This document shows, piece after piece, positions 32,389 to 42,539 of a DNA stretch of 64,000 nt. Below the pieces are notes generated by a model, which worked only from the letters and a program-made list of their open reading frames with translations, was not told the origin of the DNA and did no database searches. Source of the DNA: JOPF133 sp052144935. Lineage in GTDB: Bacteria; Acidobacteriota; Terriglobia; Bryobacterales; Bryobacteraceae. A program made the position numbers and the translations under genes. The DNA is taken from positions 1 through 64,000 of the forward strand of contig JBKQPR010000182.1 of NCBI GenBank assembly GCA_052144935.1, given 5' to 3'. Position 1 is the first letter of the stretch, and the number at the start of each line of letters is the position of its first letter.

Positions 32389-35300
32389 ATGATTACCGGC
32401 ATCAACAGCGAAGACCGTCTGGTGCAGGCCACCTTTGCCGAACACCTGGAAGAGAAGCTCGCCTGGGACAGCATCTTCGCCTGGAACCAGGAGACCTTCG
32501 GACTCGGCGGAAGTCTGGGCCGCACAGACACTCGCGAGGTGGTCCTCACCCGCGACCTCCGCAAAGCACTGTATCGCCTCAATCCCCAACTGCCTCCAAC
32601 GGCGGTCGATGACGCCGTCGCCCAACTTACCCAGCACGATTTCTCCCGGTCGCTGCTTCAACACAACCGCGACTTCTATCGCCTGATCCGGGACGGCGTT
32701 CCCGTCACCTGGCGCGACCCGCACGGCCAGATGCGCACCGAGCGCGCCCGCGTCATCGACTTCCGGAACGGCGCCGTCAACGGCGTCCCCAATAACCGCT
32801 TTCTCGCTGTGCGTGAGCTGAAGATCACCGGCTTGCGCTCGCCCGCCTACAACCGCCGCGCGGACCTGGTCTGCTTCGTCAACGGCCTCCCCCTGGTCTT
32901 CATCGAACTCAAGGCCGTCTACAAGAACATCCGCGCCGGCTTCGAGGGCAACCTGCGCGACTATCTCGATGAACACGTCATCGCCCACGCTTTCCACCAC
33001 AACGCGTTCCTCATCGTAAGCAACGGCCACCATGCGCGCTACGGCTCGATCACCAGCCAGTGGGAGCACTTCGCCGAATGGAAGCGTCTCGACGAACGCG
33101 ATAAAGGCAGCCTGGACGCGGAGGTGCTGCTAAACGGCATGCTGGAACACCGGCGTTTGCTCGATTTGGTCGAGAATTTCATCCTCTTCGATGAGAGCAA
33201 GCCGGGCGCAACCCGCAAAATCGTGGCGCGTAACCATCAGGTGCTTGGCGTCAACAGCGCGGTACAGTCGGTCCTCCATCAGGAGGAATTGAAGAACGAG
33301 TTTCCGCCGGACAAGCGCCTGGCTTGGCGCGTGGTCGATCTCCCCATCGAGGAATTCAGCGAGCCGGACCGCCCGCCAGTGGCACAAGAGACAGGGAACC
33401 ACCGCGGCACGCAGGTCCTGAAGCTGGTCGAATCCGCCCATCCCGACCTCGGCAGACTCGGGGTCTTCTGGCACACCCAGGGAAGCGGGAAGTCCTATTC
33501 CATGGCGTTCTTCGCCGAAAAAGTGCGCCGCAGGGTCTCGGGCAAGTTCACGTTTTTGCTAATGACGGACCGCAACGACCTCGATAGCCAGATCTACGCG
33601 ACGTTCGTGGGATGTGGCATCGCCGATAAGCAGACCCCGCGGGCAAGCTCCGGAGAGGATCTGCGCGAACTCCTAAGCGAAAACCATCGCTTCATCTTCA
33701 GCCTGATCCATAAATTCAACCAGGATGTCACCCCGGACCAGCCCTACAGCACCCGCGACGATATCGTCGTGATTTCGGACGAGGCGCACCGCACACAGGC
33801 CGGAAGGCTCGCGCGCAACATGCGCCTGGCCTTGCCCAACGCAGCGTTTATCGGCTTCACCGGCACTCCCCTCTTCAAGAACGATCATCTGACGCGCCGC
33901 ATCTTCGGCGGCTACATCTCGCGCTACGATTTCAAGCGCTCCGAGCAGGACGGCGCCACCGTAAAGCTGGTCTACGAGAATCGCGGAGAGAAACTCAGGC
34001 TCGCGCGCCTCGATCTCAACGACCGCATCGCCGACGCCATCGATCAGGCAGATCTCGATCCCGATAAAGAGGCGCTGCTCGAAAAGCTGCTCGGAAAGGA
34101 TTACGAAGTGATCACCGCGGGCGACCGGTTGGATAAGATTGCCGGTGACTTCGTGGAGCACTGTGCCACCCGCTGGGAGTCCGGCAAATGCATGCTGGTC
34201 TGCATAGATAAGGTCACCTGTGGCCGCATGTGGCAGAAGATCATGCCGCGCTGGCAGGCGAAGCTTGCCGCGGTAAAGGCGGCCATCGCGGCGAAAGCTG
34301 CCGGGCTGGCATCTTTCACCGGCCCGGACGAACGCGATGCCGCTGTCAAAGAGCTCGCTTGGCTGCGCGGCCAGTCTACCTGGATGGAGGAGTCCATCAT
34401 CGAGATCATCGTCAGCGAGGGGCAGAACGAAGTCGCCGATTTCAAGAAATGGGGGACCGACATCATCCCTCATCGCGCCCGCATGAAGCAGGGCTTCGAT
34501 AGCGGCGATACCCGCATGAACGTGGATGATGCCTTCAAGAACCCGCATCATCCGTTTCGGGTGGCCATCGTTTGCGCTATGTGGCTCACGGGGTTCGATG
34601 TCGAATGCCTCTCTACCCTCTACATCGACAAGCCCATGAAGGCCCACACCCTCATGCAGGCCATCGCCCGCGCCAACCGCGTTTATCCGGGCAAGGACTT
34701 CGGCCTGATTGTGGACTACAACGGCATGTTGGCGAGTCTGCGCGCGGCGCTGGCACAGTATGCCCTCGGCGACGATGACGCGGGCGAGACAGAGGTTGTG
34801 GCGCCGGTCGAAGAGCGGGTGCAGGCACTCCTACAGGCCCTCGACGAAACTGAAAGGCACCTCTCCAGCTTGGGCTTCAACCCCGCCAGTCTGCACGGAA
34901 CCAAGGGCTTCACACGGATTCAGGCGCTGGCCGATGCTGTAAACGCCGTCTATACCTCGGACGAATCCAAACGGCGCTTCGAGATCCTCGCCCGTCAGGT
35001 CGTACTTCGCTTCAAAGCGCTCCTGATGGAGCCGTCGGTGTTTGCCTACGCCGAGCGTCACGACAACATTGAGGCCATTTATTATACAAGAAGCTCGAGG
35101 AGCGGCGTGACCTTTCAGACGTCAGCGACCTGATGAAAGAACTGCACCGCATCGTCAATGAAGCTATCCGCGCCGCTGCGCCGGGAGACGATCAGGCCGA
35201 TTCGAGATTCTACGACCTGAGCCATATCGACCTCGAAAAGCTCCGCGACGAATTCGCCAGGAAAGTCAGGCGGAAGGCTTCCGCACTGCAGGACGTTCGC

Positions 35301-35729
35301 CAGTTAGTGGAAGACAGGCTCGCGCGGATGCTGGCGCAGAATCCGCTACGCATGGACTACTACCGCAAGTACTCCGAAATTGTTGCCGATTACAACCGCG
35401 AGAAAGACCGCGTCACCATCGAGGAGACTTTCGCCAAACTGGTGGACCTCGCCAATAGCCTGAGCGCCGAACAGCGTCGCGCCGCCGAAGAAGGCTTGAC
35501 CGAAGAAGAGCTGGCTCTCTTCGACATAGTCACGCGCGCCGACCTGAGTAAGGCCGACCGAGAGCGGGTCAAGCGCGAAAGCCGCAACCTGCTAATCAGG
35601 CTGCGCGACGTGATCGAAAGAGTGGACCGCTGGACCGAAAAGGAACAGACGCAGGCCGAAGTGAAAAGTCTTATCCTCGATCACGTTTTCGCGACACTGC
35701 CAGATCCGCCGTTTACGGATCTCGATTAG
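32389..35729 (+). pseudogene. hsdR: Type I restriction endonuclease subunit, split by a one-base frameshift
   Basis: The first part (32389-35133, 914 aa) holds the nuclease core D159 and E173-x-K175 (FIELKAVYK), Walker A TQGSGKS (to 369), ISDEAHRTQ (DEAH 464-467) and the motor domains. Near 35088 the frame slips: the continuation KKLEERRDLSDVSDL lies in another frame and leads into 35133-35729 (MKELHRIVNEAIRAA), the usual HsdR C-domain that docks on HsdM-HsdS. Stop and downstream ATG overlap (TGATG). As read, the nuclease lacks its docking part unless the two pieces assemble. Confidence 0.88.
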
Positions 35730-35808
35730 GAAGCTGCCGCAGACCGCCTCTACCAGCACGTCTGGAGCCTGAGCGCGAGCGGAGGATTCGCAGCAGCTTC
35801 GGCGGTCT
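35730..35808. other. Interleaved inverted repeats between convergent genes
   Basis: GAAGCTGC (35730-35737) pairs with GCAGCTTC (35793-35800), and AGACCGCC (35741-35748) pairs with GGCGGTCT (35801-35808). The order A-B-A'-B' is that of a pseudoknot rather than a simple hairpin. It may act at the shared 3' end of hsdR and the aminotransferase transcript. Confidence 0.4.
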
Positions 35809-35841
35809 AGTCCTGCCCCCGGAACTGACGCAGCCTTTGTC

Positions 35842-37029
35842 TTACCGCGCCGCCGCCACCGCTTCCCATCGCACGGCGGCCTTCTGAATGCGCTGGGCCG
35901 CTTCCATCAGGTTGGCCAGCGAATTGGCGTAGCTGAAGCGGATGTAGCCGCGGCCGTATTCGCCGAAGCAGCGGCCGTCCAGGCAGGAAACCCCGGCCTC
36001 GTAGAGCAGCAGATCGGCCAACTCCTTGGAGTCCATGCCCGTGCCGGTGATGTTGGCGAAAGCGTAGAAGGCCCCGCCGGGCAGCGCGCAGCGGAAGCCG
36101 GGAACCTGGTTGAGCGCTTGGCAGAAGGCGTCGCGGCGGCGGCGGAACTCGGCCACCATAGCCGTCACGGCATCTTGCGGGCCTTCCAGCGCGGCAATCC
36201 CGGCGCGCTGCGTGAAGCTGGCGGTGCACGAGTTGGAATTCACCATCAGCTTGTTGACCGCCTCCACCAGCCAGGTGGGCATCACGCCGTATCCCATGCG
36301 CCAGCCGGTCATGGCGTAGGTTTTGGAGAAGCCATCCAGAATCACGGTCTGGTCCAGCATGCCGGGCAAGCTGGCAATCGACGCGGGCGGCTCGCCATCG
36401 TAATAGATGCGGCTGTAGATTTCATCGCTCAGGACAATCAGGTCGCGGCCGCGCAACATGCCCGCCAGCGCCTCCAGGTCGGCCTTGGGGATCACGCCCC
36501 CGGTGGGGTTCTGGGGCGAGTTCAGAATCACCAGCTTGGTGCGCCCGGTGAGCCGGCTGCGGAAAAGATCGAGATCGAAGGAAAACCCGCGGCTCTCTTC
36601 GAGCGGCATGGGTACGGGCGTGGCGCCGGTGAACCGGATCATCGATTCGTAGATGGGGAAACCGGGGTTTGGATAGATCGCCTCGTCGCCCGGCTCGAGC
36701 AGCGCCAGGATCGGGAAGAACAGGATCGGCTTGCCGCCGGGCACCACCGAAACATGCTGTGGCCCCACCTGAATGCCGCGCGTTTCGGAGACATGCCGCG
36801 CGATGGCCTCGCGCAGATCGGGAAGCCCCTGCGTGGGGCCGTAGTGAGTCCAGCCTTCGTCGAGCGCCCGCTTGGCCGCTTCCACGATATGGCTGGGAGT
36901 GGGAAAATCGGGTTCACCGATCTCCAGGTGAATCACGCTGTGGCCTTGCGCCTCCAGGGCGCGGGCCCGCACCAGAACGTCGAAAGCCGATTCGACGCCG
37001 ATGCGACTCATCCGTTCCGCCAGTTTCAT
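35842..37029 (-). CDS. Class I/II PLP-dependent aminotransferase (aspartate aminotransferase-like)
   Basis: 395-aa fold-type I transaminase. Marks: VIHLEIGEPDFPTP, GWTHYGPTQGLPDLREAI, NPGFPIYESM, ILNSPQNPTGGVI, VLSDEIYSRIYYDG, the PLP lysine in DGFSKTYAMTGWRMGY, and the arginine that binds the alpha-carboxylate near RGYIRFSYANS. Cytoplasmic amino-acid metabolism; the exact substrate is uncertain. Its start overlaps the stop of the OB-fold gene (ATGA), tying it to the thiolase pair. Confidence 0.9.
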   Translation of the reverse strand: MKLAERMSRIGVESAFDVLVRARALEAQGHSVIHLEIGEPDFPTPSHIVEAAKRALDEGWTHYGPTQGLPDLREAIARHVSETRGIQVGPQHVSVVPGGKPILFFPILALLEPGDEAIYPNPGFPIYESMIRFTGATPVPMPLEESRGFSFDLDLFRSRLTGRTKLVILNSPQNPTGGVIPKADLEALAGMLRGRDLIVLSDEIYSRIYYDGEPPASIASLPGMLDQTVILDGFSKTYAMTGWRMGYGVMPTWLVEAVNKLMVNSNSCTASFTQRAGIAALEGPQDAVTAMVAEFRRRRDAFCQALNQVPGFRCALPGGAFYAFANITGTGMDSKELADLLLYEAGVSCLDGRCFGEYGRGYIRFSYANSLANLMEAAQRIQKAAVRWEAVAAAR

Positions 37030-37241
37030 GACACTACCTTTCGGAAATACGGGACGCCCGAGCGCTCCTCCACTTCGATCACGCGATCGCCGATGGCCAC
37101 GCGTTCCCCGATCACCCGGCCGGTGACGCGGCCCGTGCCGCCATCCAGGCTCACGATGGCGGTCTGATAAGGAACGTCCTTGGTGAAGGCCTCGGGCGCC
37201 GAATAGATGACTGTCTCGGTGTACACGGTGCCGCTTGTCAT
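37026..37241 (-). CDS. OB-fold (DUF35-like) acyl-CoA-associated protein
   Basis: 71-aa protein: VYTETVIYSAPEAFTKDVPY, then AIVSLDGGTGRVTGRV and GDRVIEVEERSGVPYFRK, the OB-fold part of DUF35 proteins without the usual zinc ribbon. DUF35 proteins partner SCP2-type thiolases, as here. ATG 37241 is chosen because the extension upstream overlaps the thiolase gene and is unlike the family. Confidence 0.8.
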   Translation of the reverse strand: MTSGTVYTETVIYSAPEAFTKDVPYQTAIVSLDGGTGRVTGRVIGERVAIGDRVIEVEERSGVPYFRKVVS

Positions 37242-37281
37242 GGCTCTTCGTTCCTCATGGCTCTCCGTTTTCTCATGGCTC
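37238..37281. repeat. Three near-repeats around the thiolase stop
   Basis: TCATGGCTC occurs at 37238, 37255 and 37273, 17 and 18 bp apart. On the minus strand each contains an ATG, and the last also contains the thiolase stop. Only the ATG at 37241 opens the OB-fold frame. Confidence 0.6.
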
Positions 37282-38433
37282 GGCCAGGATGCTGACCACG
37301 CAGGTGGCGCCCGATCCGCCCAGATTCTGCGCCAGCCCCAGCGAGTGGCGTGGAATCTGGCGCTCGCCGGCCTCACAGCGGATCTGCAAGGCCAGATCGC
37401 AAATCTGCGCAACCCCGGTGGCGCCCACCGGGTGGCCCTTGGCCTTCAGGCCGCCGCTGGTGTTGATGGGCCGCCAACCGCTGCGCGCGGAGTGGCCCTC
37501 GAACGCATACGGGCCGCCTTCGCCGCGTGGGACGAAGCCCAGATCCTCGCTGGCGATGATCTCGGCAATGGTGAAGCAATCGTGCAGCTCGGCGAACTGG
37601 ATATCGCCGGCGGACACCCCCGCCATACGGTAGGCCAAGTCCGCCGCCCGCCGCACCGCGGGGAAGGTGGTGATGTCGTCCTTCTGATCGAGGGCCACAT
37701 AATCGGAAGCCTGCGCGATCCCCAGGATGCGCACTGGCTTGGCGGTGAACTCCGCGGCGCGTTCCAAGGGCGCCAGGATCACCGCCGCGGCCCCGTCGCT
37801 GATCAGCGAGCAATCGTAGAGGTTGAGCGGATCGGCGATCGGCTTGCCCGCCAGCGCCTGCTCCATGGTGATAGGCTTGCGCATGTGGGCGTCGGGATTC
37901 AGCGCGCCGTTGGCGTGGTTCTTGACGGCCACCGCCGCCAGGTGCTCCTTGCGCGTGCCGAAATCGTGCATGTGGCGCCGCGCGATCATGGCGAACAGCG
38001 AGGCGAAGGTGTTGCCGGCCTTCATTTCGCCCGCGCAATCGCCCGCCGAGGCCAGGATCTCGCTCACCCGCGCGGTGGTTTGCGAGGTCATCTTCTCCAC
38101 GCCCACCACCATGACGACGTCCTGGATGCCGGCCGCCACTTCCGTCCAGGCATGGTAGAAAGCCGACCCGCCGGATGCGCAGGCCACCTCGATGCGCGTG
38201 GCGGGCACGCCGCGAACGCCCAGCGCCGTGGAAACGTAAGGCGCCAGATGATTCTGGCCCACAAACGAAGGTCCCGCGAAGTTGCCCAGGTAGAAGGATT
38301 CAATGGCCTGGGGGGCCACCTGGGCGTTGCGGAGGCACTTCTCGCCGGCCTCCACGGCCAGCGACCTCAGATCCCGATCGGGGAATGCGCCGAACGGCGT
38401 CTTGCCCAAACCGACGACGGCAACCGGTCTCAT
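37273..38433 (-). CDS. Thiolase family protein (SCP2-type acetyl-CoA acetyltransferase)
   Basis: 386-aa thiolase. The reactive cysteine is in IEVACASGGSAFYHA; HDCFTIAEI and KGHPVGATG carry the histidines; it ends LGGSGATCVVSIL. The pattern is that of SCPx-type thiolases, which work with a DUF35 partner, here the next gene. Role: thiolytic cleavage or condensation of acyl-CoA. First gene of a three-gene unit with the OB-fold protein and aminotransferase. Confidence 0.9.
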   Translation of the reverse strand: MRPVAVVGLGKTPFGAFPDRDLRSLAVEAGEKCLRNAQVAPQAIESFYLGNFAGPSFVGQNHLAPYVSTALGVRGVPATRIEVACASGGSAFYHAWTEVAAGIQDVVMVVGVEKMTSQTTARVSEILASAGDCAGEMKAGNTFASLFAMIARRHMHDFGTRKEHLAAVAVKNHANGALNPDAHMRKPITMEQALAGKPIADPLNLYDCSLISDGAAAVILAPLERAAEFTAKPVRILGIAQASDYVALDQKDDITTFPAVRRAADLAYRMAGVSAGDIQFAELHDCFTIAEIIASEDLGFVPRGEGGPYAFEGHSARSGWRPINTSGGLKAKGHPVGATGVAQICDLALQIRCEAGERQIPRHSLGLAQNLGGSGATCVVSILAEP

Positions 38434-38709
38434 ACTCTCAGATTAGCGGAAACCACCGGGAAGTGGGGGCAGGAAATTTGGGCCGGGATGGAACCGATCT
38501 GTAAAACCATCTCTGGGCCCTCGCCCGCCGGGTGACGAAGCGGCCCTGTGGAATCGGGCGGTGGAGGTAAGCGCGCTTTCCTGCGAATGTGTCCATGGCC
38601 GGGTGTCCTGCTGGAAGAGCAATCCGGTTCTGCCATGACGCAGTCTTTGGTTGCGGCACCCGGGCCGCCGTGAGCGGGTCGCTGCCCTCCGTAGTGCTAG
38701 GCTAGGCGT

Positions 38710-40128
38710 ATGGAGAATAACCCGCTTCGCAGCTCCAGGAAGATCGAGCGGCACCTATGGTTCCACAGTCCGGCGAAGCTCGTCGAATTGGGGTGGTCTC
38801 CCCTGGTGACCGTCCTTTATGTAGTATTGAGCCTGGTCAATGCAAGACCGCCGGATTATTCGGTTTTGACGGCCCTGATTGTCTTGAACATTACGTGCAT
38901 TGTCTATGCGCTTAAGCTTCACAAGAAGCAGGAACCGCCCGTAGAGCATCGGAGAGATGAGAACGAACCTATAGAACCAGGACCGCCCGTAGAGCAACAG
39001 AGGGAGCAGCGCGAACCCCCAAAAAAAGGACCGCCCGTAGAGCAACAAAGAGAGCAGCGCGAACCCCCAAAACCAGAACCGCCCGTAGAGCAACAGAGAG
39101 AGCAGCGCGAACCCCTAAAACCAGAACCGCCCGTAGAGCAACAAAGAGAGCAGCGAGAACCCGCAAAACCAGAACCGCGCGTGGAGCAACCCAGACAGCA
39201 GAGAGAGCCGCCAGGCGCCGGCGCGCTACAAAAGGAATTGGACGAGAAGAAAAGGGAGTTGGAACACTACAAACAGGAATTGGGCGAGACGAAAGGGGAG
39301 TTGGAACACTACAAACGGAGCTCAGCGGCCTTACAAAGTGAAATCGACGAACATACAAAGCGCACGGCAAAACGTCTGGGTGTAACCTCCGCGATCACGC
39401 ATCTGAAGGAACGAGCCAGGGCGATTCGCCGTCAATGGCCCGACGCACCCTTCTGCCAGCGGCCTCTACGAGAGCAGTGGTGGACTCCGGGTACCAGTCA
39501 ATCGACTTCAGCCGCCTGGCTTGGCAATGCTTATGAGTGGCACGCACACTTTAAAGAAACCCGCTCGCGATTCTTTCCTAATACTCCCGACGATCTTTAC
39601 TTGCGCTCGCTAGACCTGGAGGAGGTTATCGACTTCCTGGACGGCATTATCCTGTCGCACGATACGCCCCCATTGTACCGGGACACGAACGTATCTCCCA
39701 GTACAGCTCCGATTCTAGCCATAACCGGGTGGGGAGCGCCTGAAGGGGAAGATGATAAGTGCGGCTTTTGGATTCGTAATACCGGAGAGATCATTGCTAC
39801 CAATATACAGATGGCCCGCGCTTCAATCGGATCCAAGTCGCTTAGCATATACCTGCCGCCAACTTCGGTATTATCCAAAGACCAACGCGTGTTTGTGATC
39901 GCCAGCCTGAGCGGGCCCCAGAGGGTCACAGCCTACAATCTGGAAGACTTGATGAGAAAGCTTCCGGCAAATGGAATCAATGGGGCCAAGCCGCTTGGTG
40001 TCGCATTGAAACTTTTATACGACTCCAAGGACGGCAACCGTTACGCCAGCAGGCATGAGATGACCATGGAGGATACCGGGATTAAGATAGGGTATGTGAA
40101 CACCGAAGTTGTTTCTATGCCGCTTTAG
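38710..40128 (+). CDS. Membrane protein with six 16-residue repeats and coiled coil, unknown function
   Basis: 472-aa protein not recognised as any family. Two hydrophobic spans (about 30-45 and 52-72: SPLVTVLYVVLSLV, LTALIVLNITCIVYAL) anchor a cytoplasmic part. Next come six copies of a Pro/Gln/Glu/Arg unit (PPVEQQREQREPPK), a coiled coil (LQKELDEKKRELEHYKQEL) and a C-terminal globular domain (about 250-472) with GFWIRNTGEIIATNIQMA. Base composition is visibly lower in GC than the neighbours, which suggests acquisition. No operon partner. Confidence 0.75.
   Translation: MENNPLRSSRKIERHLWFHSPAKLVELGWSPLVTVLYVVLSLVNARPPDYSVLTALIVLNITCIVYALKLHKKQEPPVEHRRDENEPIEPGPPVEQQREQREPPKKGPPVEQQREQREPPKPEPPVEQQREQREPLKPEPPVEQQREQREPAKPEPRVEQPRQQREPPGAGALQKELDEKKRELEHYKQELGETKGELEHYKRSSAALQSEIDEHTKRTAKRLGVTSAITHLKERARAIRRQWPDAPFCQRPLREQWWTPGTSQSTSAAWLGNAYEWHAHFKETRSRFFPNTPDDLYLRSLDLEEVIDFLDGIILSHDTPPLYRDTNVSPSTAPILAITGWGAPEGEDDKCGFWIRNTGEIIATNIQMARASIGSKSLSIYLPPTSVLSKDQRVFVIASLSGPQRVTAYNLEDLMRKLPANGINGAKPLGVALKLLYDSKDGNRYASRHEMTMEDTGIKIGYVNTEVVSMPL
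38935..39222 (+). repeat. Six tandem 48-bp units inside the coding region
   Basis: Units start at 38935, 38983, 39031, 39079, 39127 and 39175, each opening CCGCCCGTAGAGCA or a variant. Units 2-5 are nearly identical; 1 and 6 are diverged. 48 is a multiple of 3, so copy-number change keeps the frame and alters only the linker length. Confidence 0.92.
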
Positions 40129-40157
40129 CTGCAATCCGCGGCGAGGGAAACGATCTC

Positions 40158-42509
40158 ATGACTCGGCCACAAACGTCCGGGATATCGCGCAGAAAGTTCG
40201 TCGGAACTTCTCTGGCATGGGGCGCCTTGTTAGGATCGGGCATCTCGAAGGCGGATTCACCGGCTGGCGCCGCCCGGTGGTCGTTGCCGCTGGATGGAGA
40301 CTGGCTATTCGGGGATTCCAGAGTTACCCTGCCTCATTGTGCCGCCAAACTTTCCTGGCAGGATTGGGACCCCGCCGCCTGGGCGGATGTCCGGACTTAC
40401 CACCGGCGCTTTGCGCTGCCCGGCGAGTTCCGGAATCGGCGCGTGTTTGTGCAGTTCGACGGAGTGATGACCGCGGCATCACCCTCGATCAATGGCCATG
40501 CTTTGCCCGAACACCTCGGCGGGTACTTGCCGTTTCGCTATGAGATTACCGATTGGCTCACGGGCGGCGATAACGTGCTGGCCGTGGCGGTGGACTCGCG
40601 CTGGGAGAATGTGCCCCCGGAAGGCTCGCCGAAAGGCCCGGGTTCGATCGACTACCTGGAGCCGGGCGGCATAATCCGCCCGGTCAGGCTTTGCGCCGTG
40701 CCACAGGTTTTCCTCAGCGACGTGTTTGCCAAGCCGGTGAAGGTCCTCGATTCCGGCCGCCGGGTCGAGGTCACCTGCTCGATCGACGCGGGCGCCAGGA
40801 TGGACAAACCCATTCAGATCAAAACGGAGCTGATGGACGGCGCTCGCGTGGTTTCGATGGCGCAGCAGACATTGAGGCTCGAGCCGGCCGGCAAAACCGA
40901 AGCGGTATTGACCTTGTCGAATCTGGGCAACATTGCGCTGTGGGACACCGATGCGCCGCGTCTCTACGATGTGGTGACCACGCTCATGGCGGATGGCAAG
41001 CCGGTGCACGATTATCGCGTGCGAATCGGATTTCGCGAGGCGCGGTTCGATGTGGATGGATTCTTTCTGAATGGCCGGCGGTTCCGGTTATTTGGCCTCA
41101 ACCGGCATGAATTGTACCCTTATGTGGGCGGCGCGATGCCGCGGCGGGTTCTGCGCCGCGATGCCGAGATGCTGCGCCGCGAATTCAACTGCAACATGGT
41201 GCGCTGTTCCCACTACCCGCAATCGGAAGCGTTCCTGGATGCCTGCGATGAACTCGGCATGATGGTCTGGGAAGAGATACCGGGATGGCAGTATCTGGGA
41301 GATGAAGCGTGGAGAGAGTTGGCGGTTCGCGATGTGAGAGACATGGTCTTGCGCGACCGGAATCGTCCCGCGATCGTGATCTGGGGAGTTCGCATCAACG
41401 AGTCGGCGAACGATCCGGCCCTGTACCAGCGCACGAAGGAGGCTGCGCGCGCGCTCGACGATTCCCGGCCCACGTCCGGCTCCATGACGCCCTCCTCTAC
41501 CAAGGATTGGCAGGAGCAGTGGCATCAGGATGTCTTCGCGTTTGACGACTACCATTCCGCGCCCGACGGCAGTGTCGGAATCCTGGAGCCGCTGCCCGGC
41601 GTGCCGTACATGCTGGCGGAGACCGTGGGACAGTTCAACTACACGCGCGGCACGGTGTTTGACGCCAAATATCGCCGCGCCGGGGATGCCGGGCTGCAGC
41701 AGGCGCAGGCTTTGCGGCACGCCCAGGCGCATGACCGGGGTATGGCTTTCCCGCGCCTGGCGGGCGTGATCGCCTGGTGCGCGTTCGATTACGGCAGTCT
41801 GATCAACTCGTATCGCGGAGTGAAGTATCCGGGAGTTGCGGACGTCTTTCGCATTCCGAAGCTGGGTGCTTCGTTTTACCAGGCGCAAGTCAGTCCCCAG
41901 GTCCGCCCCGCGATTCTTCCCAACTTCTACTGGGATTTTGGCCCGGAGACACTCGGCGGCCCCGGCAAGAATGCCGCCATCTTTTCGAACTGCGACCGGC
42001 TTCGGATCTTCGTGGATGGAAAGCCATGGGCTGAGGCACAGCCGGATCGGGCAGGTTTCCCGCACTTAAAATACCCGCCATTTTTTTGCGACCTCACGGT
42101 GGGCGGCGCCAATCGTCCCGAGCTGCGCATTGACGGGTACGTTGGAGACAGGCTGGCGCTTTCGAAGTCATTTTCCTCCGATCGGACCAAGGACCAATTC
42201 TCCGTGGGCGCGGACGACGAGGAATTGATTGGAGACGGCTCGGATGCCACGCGACTGGTCTTCCGGACCGTGGATCGGTTTGGCGCCGCGCGCCCGTTCG
42301 GCGGCGGAGAAGTCACGTTCAAGCTCACAGGCCCCGGAACGATTGTCGGCGACAATCCCTTTCGGCTAGCGGACAGCGGAGGCGTTGGCGCTGTCTGGAT
42401 CAAAACCCTGCCGGAGAGCTCCGGGCATATTGTGGTCGCGGCCACGCATTCCGTGTGGGGCACGAAGTCGGTCCGCATCGGAGTGCGGCCGGCTGCGCCC
42501 GATCGCTAG
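40158..42509 (+). CDS. Glycoside hydrolase family 2 protein (beta-galactosidase-like), Tat-exported
   Basis: 783-aa enzyme with a Tat signal (SRRKFVGTSLAWGALLGSG). Domain order is the usual GH2 one: jelly roll (PLDGDWLFGDSRVTLPH, RVFVQFDGVMTAASPSINGH), immunoglobulin-like domain, then TIM barrel (FRLFGLNRHELYPYVGGAMP). The acid/base Glu is in IWGVRINES and the nucleophile is probably the Glu in YMLAETVGQFN. A late domain (GDGSDATRLVFRTVDRFG) is Ig-like. Periplasmic hydrolysis of beta-linked sugars is expected; the sugar is not certain. Confidence 0.9.
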   Translation: MTRPQTSGISRRKFVGTSLAWGALLGSGISKADSPAGAARWSLPLDGDWLFGDSRVTLPHCAAKLSWQDWDPAAWADVRTYHRRFALPGEFRNRRVFVQFDGVMTAASPSINGHALPEHLGGYLPFRYEITDWLTGGDNVLAVAVDSRWENVPPEGSPKGPGSIDYLEPGGIIRPVRLCAVPQVFLSDVFAKPVKVLDSGRRVEVTCSIDAGARMDKPIQIKTELMDGARVVSMAQQTLRLEPAGKTEAVLTLSNLGNIALWDTDAPRLYDVVTTLMADGKPVHDYRVRIGFREARFDVDGFFLNGRRFRLFGLNRHELYPYVGGAMPRRVLRRDAEMLRREFNCNMVRCSHYPQSEAFLDACDELGMMVWEEIPGWQYLGDEAWRELAVRDVRDMVLRDRNRPAIVIWGVRINESANDPALYQRTKEAARALDDSRPTSGSMTPSSTKDWQEQWHQDVFAFDDYHSAPDGSVGILEPLPGVPYMLAETVGQFNYTRGTVFDAKYRRAGDAGLQQAQALRHAQAHDRGMAFPRLAGVIAWCAFDYGSLINSYRGVKYPGVADVFRIPKLGASFYQAQVSPQVRPAILPNFYWDFGPETLGGPGKNAAIFSNCDRLRIFVDGKPWAEAQPDRAGFPHLKYPPFFCDLTVGGANRPELRIDGYVGDRLALSKSFSSDRTKDQFSVGADDEELIGDGSDATRLVFRTVDRFGAARPFGGGEVTFKLTGPGTIVGDNPFRLADSGGVGAVWIKTLPESSGHIVVAATHSVWGTKSVRIGVRPAAPDR

Positions 42510-42539
42510 CGAGGCTTCACCTCAGACCCGCCAGGCCCA

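Noticed and set aside
38935..39222. Regular 48-bp repeats as a possible CRISPR array
   Set aside because: Units are contiguous without spacers and lie in frame in a coding region; no cas genes are present.
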